Shown piece after piece: positions 1 to 12,303 of a DNA stretch of 64,000 nt (positions are counted from its first letter, which is position 1; each line of letters opens with the position of its first letter). A program made the position numbers and the translations under genes. This DNA comes from Macrotrachela quadricornifera (Eukaryota; Rotifera; Eurotatoria; Philodinida; Philodinidae). Below the pieces are notes generated by a model. That model was not told the DNA's origin, ran no database searches, and saw nothing but the letters and a program-made list of their open reading frames with translations. The stretch is from positions 1,989,768 through 2,053,767 of the forward strand of contig JAJEKB010021353.1 of assembly GCA_022393335.1 (NCBI GenBank), read 5' to 3'.

Positions 1-261
1 TCCATTGACAAAAATATCATTTATAAAAAAAATAGTCATATCTTCTTGTGCAATCTTCTGATCAATCTGATTCTCAACTTTTAAACAAATATTCATCCTA
101 CGTAATCATCTAGAACAGATAGACCTTTTAAGTTCAACGTTCATGTTTGTTGACACTATCCTATAAGGCATTGATGAAAACACAAAAAAAGAAAACAAAA
201 TATATTAGGATATATATGTTTTATTAAGAATAAATACAAATAAAACTACGAAAAATTAGGC
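1..261. repeat. Left arm of a palindrome around an assembly gap
   Basis: This arm is the reverse complement of 662-922 with only scattered mismatches and small indels (for example in the poly-A/T tracts). It starts at the window edge, so the palindrome may continue outside. No coding potential is seen. It is either an inverted-repeat arm of a transposon or a fold-back assembly join of two near-identical copies. Confidence 0.85.
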
Positions 262-661
262 NNNNNNNNNNNNNNNNNNNNNNNNNNNNNNNNNNNNNNN
301 NNNNNNNNNNNNNNNNNNNNNNNNNNNNNNNNNNNNNNNNNNNNNNNNNNNNNNNNNNNNNNNNNNNNNNNNNNNNNNNNNNNNNNNNNNNNNNNNNNNN
401 NNNNNNNNNNNNNNNNNNNNNNNNNNNNNNNNNNNNNNNNNNNNNNNNNNNNNNNNNNNNNNNNNNNNNNNNNNNNNNNNNNNNNNNNNNNNNNNNNNNN
501 NNNNNNNNNNNNNNNNNNNNNNNNNNNNNNNNNNNNNNNNNNNNNNNNNNNNNNNNNNNNNNNNNNNNNNNNNNNNNNNNNNNNNNNNNNNNNNNNNNNN
601 NNNNNNNNNNNNNNNNNNNNNNNNNNNNNNNNNNNNNNNNNNNNNNNNNNNNNNNNNNNNN
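262..661. other. Assembly gap (400 N)
   Basis: An unbroken run of N of a round length, which suggests a scaffolding placeholder. It sits exactly at the centre of an inverted repeat, a structure that often breaks assemblies. Confidence 0.99.
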
Positions 662-922
662 GCCTAATTTTTCGTAGTTTTATTTGTATTTATTCTTAAT
701 AAAACATAGACATCCTAATATATTGTTTTTCTTTTTTTTTTGTTTTCATCAATGCCTTATAGGATAGTGTCAACAAGCATGAACATTGAACTTAAAAGGT
801 CTATCTGTTCTAGATGATTACGTAGGATGAATATTTGTTTAAAAGTTGAGAATTAGATTGATCAGAAGGTTGCGCAAGAAGATATGACTGTTTTTTTTAT
901 AAATGATAGTTTTGTCAATGGA
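662..922. repeat. Right arm of the gap-spanning palindrome
   Basis: Reverse complement of 1-261. The innermost bases (gcctaatttttcgtag) and outermost bases (gtcaatgga) both match the left arm, so the arms are full length with respect to the window. Differences between the arms argue against a trivial exact duplication by the assembler. Confidence 0.85.
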
Positions 923-1233
923 TGATGTATATTGCTAAACGTGTTAGTTTACTTACATAGTCTGATAGTAGATTCATTTATTATTGTCTTTATAAGAAAA
1001 ATGGTTGTTCTTGTACAAAGTCAAATATATAAAATTTTTCTTCTTGTTCCCTCGACTGGAAGGAGGGTCATATGAAAAAAAATAGTTTGTGTGTGTGTGT
1101 GTGTGTGTATGTTTGTGTCAGGGTCAAAAGAACATCGAGGTCAAAAAAACATAGTCTTAAAAAAGCTTTAAAGGTTAACTAAAAATAAACGTTTGACCAA
1201 AAGTTTTTGGGCCAGGTATGATACTTGATCAAC
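923..1233. other. Non-coding stretch with a GT microsatellite
   Basis: No gene is visible. A (GT)n run lies near 1088-1109. The surrounding text (ctcgactggaaggaggg, then gtcagggtcaaa, then aacatcgagg) is a degraded relative of the 5' end of the repeat family at 37.5, 41.2 and 49.5 kb. A second such relic lies near 1950-2030. Confidence 0.5.
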
Positions 1234-1620
1234 AGCAGTGTTTATTGTTGTGGTATCAGCATTGTTCAATTGATGTTAGGAATTGGTGAGGTTTAGTATT
1301 TTTCTTCAAAAAAATGTGTCTCTTCACGAAATGATGGTTTCACCATGGTGTGCGGTGAACAGCATTACTCATTGTTGTGGTATCTGGATTTATCAATGTG
1401 ATGTAAGGAATTGGTGAGGTTTGATGGTTTTTATCAAAAATAGGTGTTTCTTCACGAAATGATGATTTCACCATGGTGTGTGATAAACAGCATTACTCAT
1501 TGTTGTGGTATCTGGATTTATCAATGTGATGTTAGGAATTGGTGAGGTTTGGTATTTTTCATCAAAAATAGGTGTTTTTTCACAAAATGATGATTTCACG
1601 ATTGTGGTTGATCGACAGGA
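1234..1620. repeat. Tandem repeat, 128-bp unit, about three copies
   Basis: The word aggaattggtgag recurs at 1278, 1406 and 1534, exactly 128 bp apart. Between these positions the sequence is highly similar, including the words tcacgaaatgatg and attgttgtggtatc. The third unit decays at its end. A 68-codon frame through the last unit is not supported as a gene. Confidence 0.85.
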
Positions 1621-2822
1621 TTTGTTGTTGTTGTTAAGTAATCCAAATTGTTCAATGAGTGTTTATCGCAGTACTGAGTTCCCTCGAAGGATTTATGATT
1701 TAACCCTTTGAGGACGGTTGACATCATATGTCGCCACTTTTTTTTAGTATAGAAAAACTGTTTTGTTCATATTAAACTGTTAGATCGTCAAGTATACATA
1801 GGTTATATAGTTGACGTCATCTATCATCTCAAATTTGTTACACTATTGTTCTAACTTTGTTGTTTGCTCAGGATATGATGAACATTCTATTAAAATAATT
1901 GATCTCGATCGGTGAAGTTTATCATCGAAGAATGCTCTTACGTTTTGTGCTCGACTGAAGGGCGGGTTATATGAAAAAGATTAAATGCGTTCGAGTGTTT
2001 GCTTGCATAAAGTCAAAGAAACATCCATAACTTCGAAAATTGTTTTTTGCTCGAAACGATCTTGTGTGCTTGAAACAAATGGTAGCACGAGCCGAGATAC
2101 ATGAAGCGGGAGAGACATCTTTTAAAATTCCAAAATGCTTTGCTTTACTGAAACAGCCAGCATGTGAAATATAAGTGACATTTTACACATATGTCTTCGG
2201 TACTGCTATGAAAATGATAAAAGAGAGAACGACGCACTACGAAATTTTACCCGCATTATACGCATTGCCGAGTAGTCGGTAGTGGCGGACCGTAGGGCCG
2301 CTAACGACTGACTGTTAACTATCCCTTATGCGCCACTTTAGAAAATTAAAAAAGAAATTTGAAAGTCCGGTCTTTTTACAAAATGGTCGTTTATGACAGT
2401 ATTATTAAGTTTTTTTTATATACAGGTGTTTGTTCAGCGATAGATCTCAAAGCAGAATTCAAGAAGTAACACATGATGATTAGATAGGGTTCAGTCGAGG
2501 GTCAAGCGAGTTACTGCGACGAGCGTTACTTGTAAACTAAAGAGCAGTAAGTTCTATGATAATGATAAACCGAAGAATGAAAAACATCTAGCTCGACAAC
2601 AACAGACTGTCTGCACACTATCTTGATTATATTTAGTATGAACAGAATGATTGTTTTTGAAACTGTCTATTCTTTATTCTAAATTGCGGCTCCCTGAAAC
2701 AAATTTTGGTAATGTGAATTTTCTAGTTATAACATACATACTTATATATCCTCACAAAAATTGAAGCAGTGTGCTTGTCCTAACGTCTCACTAATTATGG
2801 CTTCAGAAGAAGATTGCATGGT
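1621..2822. other. Intergenic, no gene seen
   Basis: There is no ORF with recognisable content. At 1700 a TTAA followed by ccctttgaggacgg looks like a piggyBac-type terminus but has no partner. The rest is AT-rich, apart from a slightly GC-rich patch near 2260-2330. Confidence 0.5.
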
Positions 2823-4271
2823 TTAACCCATTCAACCCGATTCAGTTTTCTCCAAAAATTTTTTCAAAATGATCAGTTTCGTGGACATTTAACTTTTAAT
2901 AAATACACTTAATAACCTTTTTGTTTTCACCTATCAGTTATTTATCGTTCTCTTCTTTATATCAATACACAATGAGTCATTTTATTCTGCCGAGCTGAAT
3001 AATCGCTCGGATTACTTTTTCGTTCTTTCCCATATTACGCAAAGTATGTACTAGAAAAGGAAGGAAGTTTCCAGCTTTTTCTCTCTTATTCTTGCCTGTG
3101 TATGGTTTTGTATATTAATACGACCAGAGTTTTAGAACAATTCACATGTCGTTTGAAGAAATGGACAGAGAAGATAGTGCTAACTCACTCGATGAAGTGG
3201 ATTCTCTGGATGACGATTTTGATGCAATGTGCTTCGAATCTGACGATTCTAATGAAGAAGGTACTGGTGATGGCATGGATTCACATACTTGGAATGAAAT
3301 CGAATCCGAATCCGATGTAGAATTCATGGAGAATTATGGACTTGTCGAAGAAGTAACTTCTGTTTCAGGCGATAATACAATTAATCCTATTGATTGTTAT
3401 CGACATTTTATAACGGACGAAATTATTGACCTCATAGTTCATGAAACTAATCGATACGCGCAGCAATACTTGCAAAACCATGAGATTAGTAAATGATCAA
3501 TACTTCATCGATGGAAAGAAACCACTAATGAAGAAATGCTGAAATTCTTTGGGATCATTATGGAAATAGGGTTGGTACAAATGCCAAAACTAAAGTACTA
3601 TTGGAGCAGTAGTCAATTATACGGTTCAGACTTCATTCGAAATGCTATGCCGAGGGAGAGATTCGAATTACTACTAAAATTTTGGCATTTTTCGAACAAT
3701 GATAATGAAAATGCGAATCAAGATAGGCTTTCCAAATTGACACCACTCTTGAATTTATTGAGAGCAAGATTTTCGTCAGTATATGTACCTGGTTCGATTG
3801 TGACTATCGACGAAAAATGTATACACCTGGAATTTTTTGATTTATACTGGTCAACAAGATCCTATGGCAGGTCTTGGACATGCCCAAACAGTCGTGATGA
3901 ACCTATTGGATGGTCTTGAAGGATATTATCGAACCGTGGTAGCCGATAACTTCTTTACCAGTATTTCTCTTGAAAAATGTTTGTTAGAAAATGATACATA
4001 TCTTATTGGAACACTGAGAAGTAATCGTGCGGGATCAGGCAGCGAAGTTGTTCAACAAAGTCTTAGACGTGGCGAAGTTTTCGGACTGCAGAATGAAGAC
4101 GACATAAAACTGATCATGTGGAAAGACAAAAAGGATGCCTTGATGGTTTCCACAAGACCATCACATTCAGCAACTGTGGTGGATACTGGAAATACCAATA
4201 GTAAAAATGAACGCATCATGAAGCCGCAAGTTGTACTCGATTACAATGAAGGAAGATTAGGTAGTGATTGA
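2823..4271 (+). pseudogene. piggyBac transposase relic (copy 1)
   Basis: The element begins at a TTAA (2823-2826) followed by cccattcaacccgattc, the same 5' end as the minus-strand copy ending at 54002. The reading frame starts at 3146 with an acidic N-terminus, then the piggyBac DDE domain: the DEIIDLIVHETNRYA stretch, the GLVQMPKLKYYWSSS stretch and the first catalytic Asp region (TIDEK). It is broken by an in-frame TGA (3494-3496). About 100 bp is then missing where the frame changes near 3830. The second part (to 4271) carries the VVADNFFTS motif with the second catalytic Asp and stops just past YNEGRLGSD, near the third Asp. The C-terminal third and the 3' end are absent. The copy is dead, and the family call is firm from motif order. 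Confidence 0.9.
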
Positions 4272-6161
4272 TTCATATAGATAATATTATTGTGAAACTT
4301 GCTTATAAGAAAGAAGACGAGTTTTTCATTTTTTTCAGTTTCCTAATACAGTAGAGAGTACTTAAATCCGTGTTATTTTAAATATTTTGTACTGAAGAAT
4401 ATATGGGTTATCATCATTTTAAATAAGATAATGAAATATTTTCTACCTACTATTCATTTCTAGCAAAATCAGTCTCTATATATTAAGTTTTCCCCTTAAT
4501 TGATGCTCTCATGATGTGTATTTTTGAGCTAATTATATTATCTACTAATTTTCATCTTAACTACGTGAGAGAAATTACTTTTATAATATGTAAGTGAATT
4601 TTTCAATTCATTAAAGACATCATCAGAAAAACAACATTGAACTATGAACAAAGTAAGTATTTCGCACGTTTCAATCCCTATAAGCAATCAATTAATAGAA
4701 GATACAATATTATAGCGATCCCCTTCATGAGTTTTTTTACATACGTGAAAACGTTGAAAAATCATCGATGCTATGCGTGAAAGACATATAAAAATATCTT
4801 CTTGGATTTTGGGAGCATCAGGCGCAAACTTAAAGCAAAATATTAATCAAAATTTCAATCGTTTGTAAGGTTAAAAATATCTTCAAATGTGATCGTTAAC
4901 ACGCTGAAGTTTGCAGATCAAAATTAGTTAAAAAATATTTAAAACCAAAACATATAAAGAAAAAGAAGCGAGAAAAGTTTCGCCTGTTAAAATGTCTAGA
5001 ACTCTACAAACTACGGCATGTTCACGGCACTACTTTAACTAGAATTTTCGACATTTACACGCCAAAAGATTCTATTTAGTAAAATTCTAACCGTGCTCAC
5101 ACTTCAAACAGCAAATTTGAAGGCGTTTACACGACCAGTTTTTTCCACACACGTGTAAACGCTTGAAAAGTGATTTTCGTAGGCGTTTAAACGCGTGTTT
5201 GAGAAATTTTGTCTGCCTGGGAAGGGCTAAAGAATACTCCCAGAATATATAGATAATGTTAGATCAGACTGGATCGTATTGAATCCTGCGATTCCTTCTG
5301 GATCCTAATATTCACCAGACATCGCTTTTCCCCCCTTGATTAAAAACTGTCTGATGCATTTTACTCTGACAGATCCAGGTGGATCCTGTTGCATCGTATG
5401 GGTCCTGACGGTGTCTGATGAATTCTAGGATCCACAAGGAACCGCTTTTGCTTCTTTGAAGTTGACCCGATCAACAGTAGGTTTTGCACTGAAAATAATG
5501 GAGAAAATGCCTGCTGAAATCTGACTGGTTTAGGCGAAAGAGCTTCTAAATGATCAGATTTTAGTTAGCATTCTCTCTACTACTTTCACAGTGAAACAAG
5601 ATATTGATTAGGTGAACTTGTTGTTTTCAAAGATGTCTTTGCACATAGTCCAAATAACATAATATTTTGTCCTCTCAATGGTGAGAAAAGCCTTCTTGGA
5701 AACAAGAGCCATCTCTAAGTGAGATTCTCAAGTATGTAAAATTCAAGAAACCATCTTGCAAATCGAATTTCTGGATCTCGAAAATCTTTGATCAAATATT
5801 ATAAGATACTGTTATTTTCGAGAGATAGTCTGTTCCTAATAAAATTCTGAATTCATTAAGGTTAACGTAGAAATCATGAATAACTACCATAGGTATTGTG
5901 AGTATAAGTAATTTAACTTTAACTTGGATCCTGATGGATCGCAGGATCAGCTAGGATCCGCTTTTTCCTCCTTGTCTTGTATAGCATGAATTTTAGATAA
6001 ACCTCTTTTTTTATGAAAACAGATAATCTTTATTAATTTCTGAGTTCATATCTGGAAAGAGCATATTATAATGTCTACGGTTAGACTAATAGATCAATTA
6101 AAGTTAACAATAATAAGATTAAAATAGAATGAGTGCAATAGTGTATATTGTATGTGATAGT
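4272..6161. other. Intergenic, no gene seen
   Basis: AT-rich and without a credible ORF. Near 5030-5220 the word ggcgtttacacg and its complement recur. Near 5250-5440 and 5930-5960 the word ggatcct recurs many times, as it also does at 10660-10800. These look like worn short repeats. A TTTATT (polyA signal on the minus strand) at 6029-6034 may serve the next gene. Confidence 0.4.
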
Positions 6162-7157
6162 TTATAAGTTTCGAAATTTGTCTGTTGCATTAATCAATTG
6201 ATGAGCAATTCCAACTTCTTTCATTGAATGACCAGCATCATCAACCCAATAAAATTCAGCTTTTGGCCATACTTTATGTAATTCCCAAGCTGTATGAGGT
6301 GGACAAACAATATCATATCGTCCTTGAATTATAACTCCAGGTATATCTTTTATTTTATAAGCATTTTTTAATAATTGTCCATCTTCATTCATAAATGCAC
6401 CATGTACAAAATAATGTGCTTCAATAGAAGCAAAAGTAATGGCATATTTAGGATCATCAATAGCCCGATCTATATGTGATTGATCAACATATAATCTTGA
6501 TATTGATAATTCCCATATAGCCCAGGCAGTCGCTGCTTTTAATCTTTCTTGATCATCTTTTCCAGTTAAACGACGATGATATGCTGATAAAAGATCCCTA
6601 CGTTCTCCTATAGGTATTGCTTCTAAAAATTTTTCCCATGCATCAGGAAATATCATTGAAGCACCTTCTTGATAAAACCATGATAGTTCTTTTTGACGAC
6701 AACAAAATATTCCACGTAATATTAATGCTTTAACACGTTCAGGATATGTTTCAGCATAAGCTAAAGATAATGTTGATCCCCAACTTCCTCCATATACAAT
6801 CCATTTATCAATATTAAAGTGTTTCCGTAATTTTTCTAAATCATCAACTAAATCCCATGTTGTATTTTGTTCTAGACAAGCATTTGGTGTAGAATTTCCC
6901 GCACCACGTTGATGATAAATTAGAATTCTGTATGCTTGCGGATCAAAAAATCGTCTATGACGTGAAGTTGTACCACTCCCAGGTCCTCCATGAACAAGTA
7001 CAATTGGTTTACCAGAAGGATTTCCAACTTCTTCATAATATAATGTATGAATATCAGATACTTTCAACATACCAGTTTTATATGGTTCAATTTCTGGATA
7101 TAGATCTCGTAATTTTGTTGTTTCGGTTTCATTAGGATTCTTCAATGACATATTCAA
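6162..7157 (-). CDS. Proline iminopeptidase (alpha/beta hydrolase, peptidase family S33)
   Basis: This 331-residue intronless protein should remove N-terminal proline from peptides, probably in the cytosol since no signal peptide is seen. The whole family layout is present: the oxyanion-hole motif HGGPGSGTT at residues 56-64, the nucleophile elbow GGSWGS with Ser125, catalytic Asp282 in GRYDIVCPP, and His310 in DDAGHSMKE. The IEAHYFVHG stretch near 245-253 matches the family segment whose Glu binds the substrate amino group. Length is normal for the bacterial-type enzyme (about 310-330). The start at 7157 gives the longest frame; a second Met lies two codons in. The lack of introns and the bacterial/fungal-like family make horizontal acquisition plausible in a bdelloid, but this is inference. 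All catalytic residues are intact. Confidence 0.93.
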   Translation of the reverse strand: MNMSLKNPNETETTKLRDLYPEIEPYKTGMLKVSDIHTLYYEEVGNPSGKPIVLVHGGPGSGTTSRHRRFFDPQAYRILIYHQRGAGNSTPNACLEQNTTWDLVDDLEKLRKHFNIDKWIVYGGSWGSTLSLAYAETYPERVKALILRGIFCCRQKELSWFYQEGASMIFPDAWEKFLEAIPIGERRDLLSAYHRRLTGKDDQERLKAATAWAIWELSISRLYVDQSHIDRAIDDPKYAITFASIEAHYFVHGAFMNEDGQLLKNAYKIKDIPGVIIQGRYDIVCPPHTAWELHKVWPKAEFYWVDDAGHSMKEVGIAHQLINATDKFRNL

Positions 7158-8408
7158 TGACGATTCTCGAAAATGTTTTATCTAAAAACAATTCCACAAA
7201 TAAATAAATATGAATGGATCTCCTCTCTTACTCATGAAATTAAAGAAATTTTTCTTATGAAAAAATATCGCGTAAAATCATATATAACTAGACTAAAAAA
7301 ATAGTTTAAAACATATATTAAATATATACAATGATTATTATTTAAGAAAAGTTCTATTCGATTATTTTTGCTAAAGATATTTATCATTTCAAATAATATG
7401 AAAGATTTTCATGTAATTTAATAAAAATAAACTAAACTTTCAAAATAATCATTATTCATAAATTGAAATAATTGATTAAAAATATGATAAATATATCCGA
7501 TTTATTATTATTATGTGATAATAAAGATAAAATCTTTGAGAATAGGATAAGTAGGTGTTTTTTTTTCCAAAAATATTCTCAAGTTTCTATTTTAATTCAA
7601 AACTAAACTTTTTCATATGTTTTATCATTAGAAATGATCGAATTAATCAAAAATTTATTTTCTAATATTTAGTATGTTATCAAATTGAATAATTATACTT
7701 CACTCACTCTGTTCAATAATAAAATCTAAATAATCTTGTGTATATATACATACTTTTTAACACAATAAAATATCTAAATCTATTATTTACAATTCGAATA
7801 TATTTTATCCAATAAAATTAATGCAAATGTATAATAATAAATAGATGTCATTATATCATATATTTCATAGGTACATTCAAAAAACTAATCGTAGATTATG
7901 AAACTTTTCAAAGATTAATTAGATAATCATATACTCTAAAAGACTTTTCAAATTTCGAATATTCATTATGGCCATCTTACAAATTTTCTTAAAATCATTT
8001 TTGTGTATTCAAACAGTTCATAAATTCTACAATCGACTTAGATTTTAACGATGATTCCGAATATGATATTAGTTTAGAATCAAATTGGAGTTTAGTTTTC
8101 TTAAGAATAAAATTTCCCGAAATGATCACAATTTTCGACAGAAGGATTTTGAGTATGTCAATCAGAGAAGAGAATAATGCTGATGGACCATAACGCACTG
8201 ATAATCAGGAGGAAGATCAGTATCAAAGGTAATAGATAGCGACAAAAGACAGAAATTTCTCTAGAATTCTATGAATGACTCCTTACTCTCATATATCATT
8301 CACCGAATCACTAGTCTCATCAGATTTAGAATATCTTTAATATTTCGAATTAATGTAATTTTCAGTTTACATTTTTCAAGAATATCAATTGTTTTTATCG
8401 TAATTATA
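7158..8408. other. Very AT-rich intergenic region
   Basis: No gene recognised. The stretch 7250-7950 is dominated by short A/T runs. A 67-codon minus-strand frame at 7995-8198 has no recognisable feature and is not called. Confidence 0.5.
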
Positions 8409-8786
8409 TTAACACATTCACTACGATTCAAATTCTAAAGAAACTAACATCTGTAAATAAGTTTTATTAGAAAACAAAACACACCACAAGGTGCAACATG
8501 AAAAGCTCTACAATCTACATCATACAACTTATTTCAGTTGTGTACTTTTTTGTTTTCAAAATAAACTAAAATTGTGTGTGACCAATTTTTGAGGTTGCGA
8601 AAATTGATTGCACAGAATTTGACTTTTTTCGAAAACAAACAATAAACTTTACGATGTAGATTGTCTTCTCTTTTCACGCTGAATCTTATGGTATATGTTG
8701 CTTTTTTAATAAAACGTATTTAGAGATTAAAATATGAAATGCAAAGTGGGGTCAACCGATGGACCCCATCGTGGTGAATGTGTTAA
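8409..8786. mobile_element. piggyBac-derived MITE with TTAA target duplication
   Basis: TTAA sits at both edges (8409-8412 and 8783-8786), followed inward by matching inverted ends: cacattcactacgat on the left and, as reverse complement, cacattcaccacgat on the right. The right end continues into a segment (gggtccatcggttgacccc) resembling the 3' end of the piggyBac copy at 54281. The interior is itself partly palindromic (ctacaatctacatc against gatgtagattg). It holds no coding region, so it is a non-autonomous element that would depend on a piggyBac transposase. Confidence 0.85.
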
Positions 8787-8883
8787 GAATTAAAATGATT
8801 CTATCTTGTTTAATATTTGAATCATGTCGGAATTAAAATGAAAGCGGTTATACATTGTGATGCAAGTTCAAAAATAAAAAGAA

Positions 8884-10266
8884 TTAACGTATCCATATTC
8901 CGATGATTTTACATCGCGGATCTCTGTGTATTGCACACGAAGACGGTAAATGTTGTTGCAACCAACTAATATGCTCATCTTCAGTTGTCTGTGTTTCACA
9001 ATTCCATTTATCATCTTGACAGAGCACGTTTAAAGCTTGAAGATTGCTCAATTTATTGACAAGATCAAGAATACATGTTCGATCTTTGACAGCAATAATA
9101 AGTGCTTTGCATTGAGTGACAAATGGCAGAGAGCACAACGTATCACATTGTTCATTATCATAGCATAGATTATCAGAAAATAAGTCAAGGTATCATCCAG
9201 ATATCGGTTTACTTTTAAATGCTAAAACCTTTAAAACTAACGATGGTGACTCACGAATAAATAAAAATGGTAAACGAGGCATTTGGTTGAGTAAAATTTC
9301 TAATTGATTTTGGCAATTTTCTTCATTATCAGTCAATGATACAACAAGATAATTTACTTGATCAAAATTTGTAATTGTAGACCAAAAATGTTCGTTGATG
9401 GGAAGTTTTAAAGAAAGCTTTTTGATGTTTAGAAATTTAATATTCGATAAGCTTGAGAATTTGGACATTGAAGAATGATATGCAAGTGAATCTACAGAAT
9501 TATATGACCATTGATTATTTTCATCTAGGCAAGTTGTTTTCGATAAACGTGAAAAAGAATAATAAAATCCATCGAAGCTATATGGTAACGTATAGAAATG
9601 AGCATTTTTCTCTTCGAAATTCCAATCACATTGTACAAACCAACAGTGTTCAGAAAGCCAAAAACGACTACGAAAACTATCTAATATTTTGTTAATTTCT
9701 TCCTCTTTGTTATTTTTACTATTAAATTTATGTAACATAAGAAATTCTAGAATTTTTAATTTTGGAAGATACTGACGAATAATTTGTTTCCTTCAATAAA
9801 ATCGTTTCCTAGACTGACTTCTTGGAAGATCAAATGGTTTGTAGATCAGATGAATAAAATTTGGCAAATTTTGAAGGTCATTTATTAATCGATGAGCTAA
9901 CTGTTCCGACCGAATATTACATACTGAAAGTGATTGTAAACAAATGAATTGATCAAGTTCGAAGCCATGAGTAATAAATCGATCGATTTCTCCAGGAGTT
10001 CTTTCGTCACCAAAGAAACGAATTAAACTTATTTGATCGATCATATGTGGAAGATATGTTTGACAAATACTATCAAAATCTGATCGAGATATGGCTTGAA
10101 AATCAATACCATCTATTCGACAATGATCAAACAGAAGGGAATGGAATCGACAATTTAATCTATTAAATGATTGGAAAAGATGAGCTGTGGACAGATATTT
10201 GAAAGTATTAAGTAATAATTCATCAGGTAAAGATTCAAAAATCATTTGTGTAGAGTTCTTTCGCAA
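8884..10266 (-). pseudogene. F-box protein with two in-frame TGA stops
   Basis: Reading from 10266, an F-box lies at residues 9-45 (SLPDELLLNTFKYL then HLFQSFNRLNCRFHSLL), followed by a long leucine-rich region of the kind found in the expanded rotifer F-box family. The intact paralogue at 28743-30536 shares the layout, including HNWFFGTHHGYFYTLPF against HCWFVQCDWNFEEKNAHFYTLPY-like text here. The whole 1383-bp span stays in one frame, but TGA codons occur just after 9793 and just after 9193. No frameshift is seen. The simplest reading is a recently inactivated gene; two TGA-containing introns are less likely because the frame stays coding across both sites. Confidence 0.8.
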
Positions 10267-12303
10267 CGGATTAAACAGAAAGATTTGTGTAAAATGATTT
10301 TTTTATTTCGAAAGAAAAAAACTTCAAGCCAATGTGATGGAATTTTTCTCATTTATTTATGTTGTCTTTGGCTTTTTTCTCACTTTTATTGACTCACCAA
10401 TAGCGATTAAAGGAAAAAGGAAAAAAACAAAATAAATTGCTTCGAATCTATTTGCTTAACTTTCAAGTTACATTAAAAGTGTTTTTACCCATGAAATGTC
10501 TTATTATCGCTTATCAGTTTAATAAATGAAAATAAAAGAAACATAAAACATGTCACAATTCTAACGCAAATTGGAAAAAGTTAACATTTTAAATGCATTG
10601 AAGAATGATGTAGTCAGCTTTTGAACTCATACGAATAAGAACCCAGGTCGATCAATCCAATAGTAGGATCCAATAGGTTTCCTATAGGTGCCGAAGGGTC
10701 TAATCTAATACTGCTTAAATGAACGCTTAGAAAATTTGTAACAATTGGTATTTTGCCGACGGAATTCTATAAGATCCTACAGGATCCGTAGTCGGATTTG
10801 TGAACCTGAACAGCATCCACAGTTAACCACGTCAATGGATTGTTAATTGAAGTCAGTATTTAGTAAACGAATATTATATTTATACCTTGAATATGTGTTT
10901 AAATGTTTGACAAATAAATCTTCTTTAGTTTTGTCACTATATCATAGACGTAAATTGAAAGTCTCTTACTTGATTAATTTTCAATCTATCTGCGAGATGT
11001 TCTGCTTCTTTGTTCTCAATTTGATTTTGATTCAGATACAGTATAGTTAACATCTAGAGTAAAAAGTGAAGACGATTATTGGAGTTACAAGTCAATTTTT
11101 TCTAGCGACAGGCAACGTTGCATGATATAATATGCAATCTGTTACTATGTGTAGTATTAGAAATGAAAACAAACTTCAATTCTGTTATGGAGAAGATTTG
11201 AGTTGATAGAAGTCTCAGATTTCTATGGTCTCTTTACCATGAAATAGTAATGAGTTTTCTGTATGTTGATGATCTCGAAAGAAATATTTTTCTGATAAAA
11301 TAGATCGTGAAGTTGGAAATATTAGTTAAAATAATTTGAAAAGAAAAACTTCCTCTTGTAATCTTTCGCTGTTATTTCAATATGTTTCATGGATTTGTAA
11401 TACTTTTATTATAAATTGATAGATTAAACGAAGACTATATAGTAAGCATTTTGCAATTCGTCTTCAAACAGAATATACCGTATAGAATTGCTCAGATTGA
11501 AAGTCTAAAACAATTCTACGTAGTAGGATTAAAATTATGGGATGAAACTTGATTATCTTTTTGCTCCATCGACATGTTCTTAGAAAAATCTATGAGAAAC
11601 TCACAACTTTTAGGACAAGTCGACACTTAATGTTTGATCAAAGGTTTTCAGGATCGAGAATCGAGTGGCTGTATTAGTTTTTCAACTTTTTGAAATTATT
11701 TTTTTCGATGAAGGAGGGATTTTTTAAAAGAAAATAATGTTTGTTAATTAAGTTTGACCAAAGGCTTTGCGGAGTCGAAGAATTGAATGGCAGTATCAGT
11801 TTTGTAAAATTTGCAAGTAGTTTTTTTTTTCTAACGGAAGGGATTTTAAAGAAAATAATGATTTTAAAATGAGAGAGTTTTCACTAAAGTGCTGATCAGA
11901 GATCGAAATGGGTGAAAAAAAAAAGCCCGACTCGAGTCACCAAGTATTCGTTCAAACAGCTATTGTTTATAAATATAGTCTTATTTAATGGCAAGAATAT
12001 ATAACAAAAGTCACAAGAATGAATCAAAATAAATAGCTCTAAGCTAGATCGGCTGATTGTTGTTTTCAAATGAACGTAAAACAATTAAGTTATTGACAGT
12101 TGAAGTATCAAGATTTCAGCGTCTTTGAGTTATAATCTGACCGGCAGCATTCTAAAGTATAACGAATATACGTTTAGTTAGACGATAAAGCTTTGAACAA
12201 GCCAGTTGATTTGATAGTTGCCGTCAAAAGATCGTAGGATCTGTATATTCTTCTTCCATTGTCAGTGCAATATAGCAGTCTATCTCGTCAACAGACTCTG
12301 TTG
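10267..12303. other. Intergenic, no gene seen
   Basis: Low-complexity AT-rich sequence. Near 10650-10800 a cluster of ggatccaatag, ctacaggatccg and related words echoes the ggatcct-rich patches at 5250-5440. Near 11640-11870 two imperfect copies of a segment (ttgatcaaaggttttcaggatcgagaat and ttgaccaaaggctttgcggagtcgaag) lie about 120 bp apart. Confidence 0.4.

Noticed and set aside
1505..1711. 68-codon frame in the 128-bp repeat
   Set aside because: Lies in tandem repeat sequence, begins without ATG, and has no counterpart features.
3142..3327. Ser-rich minus-strand frame
   Set aside because: Antisense shadow of the acidic N-terminus of the piggyBac relic.
9193..9793. TGA as selenocysteine or readthrough codon in the F-box gene
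   Set aside because: F-box proteins are not selenoproteins, no SECIS-like hairpin was noticed downstream, and the positions are not cysteines in the paralogue.
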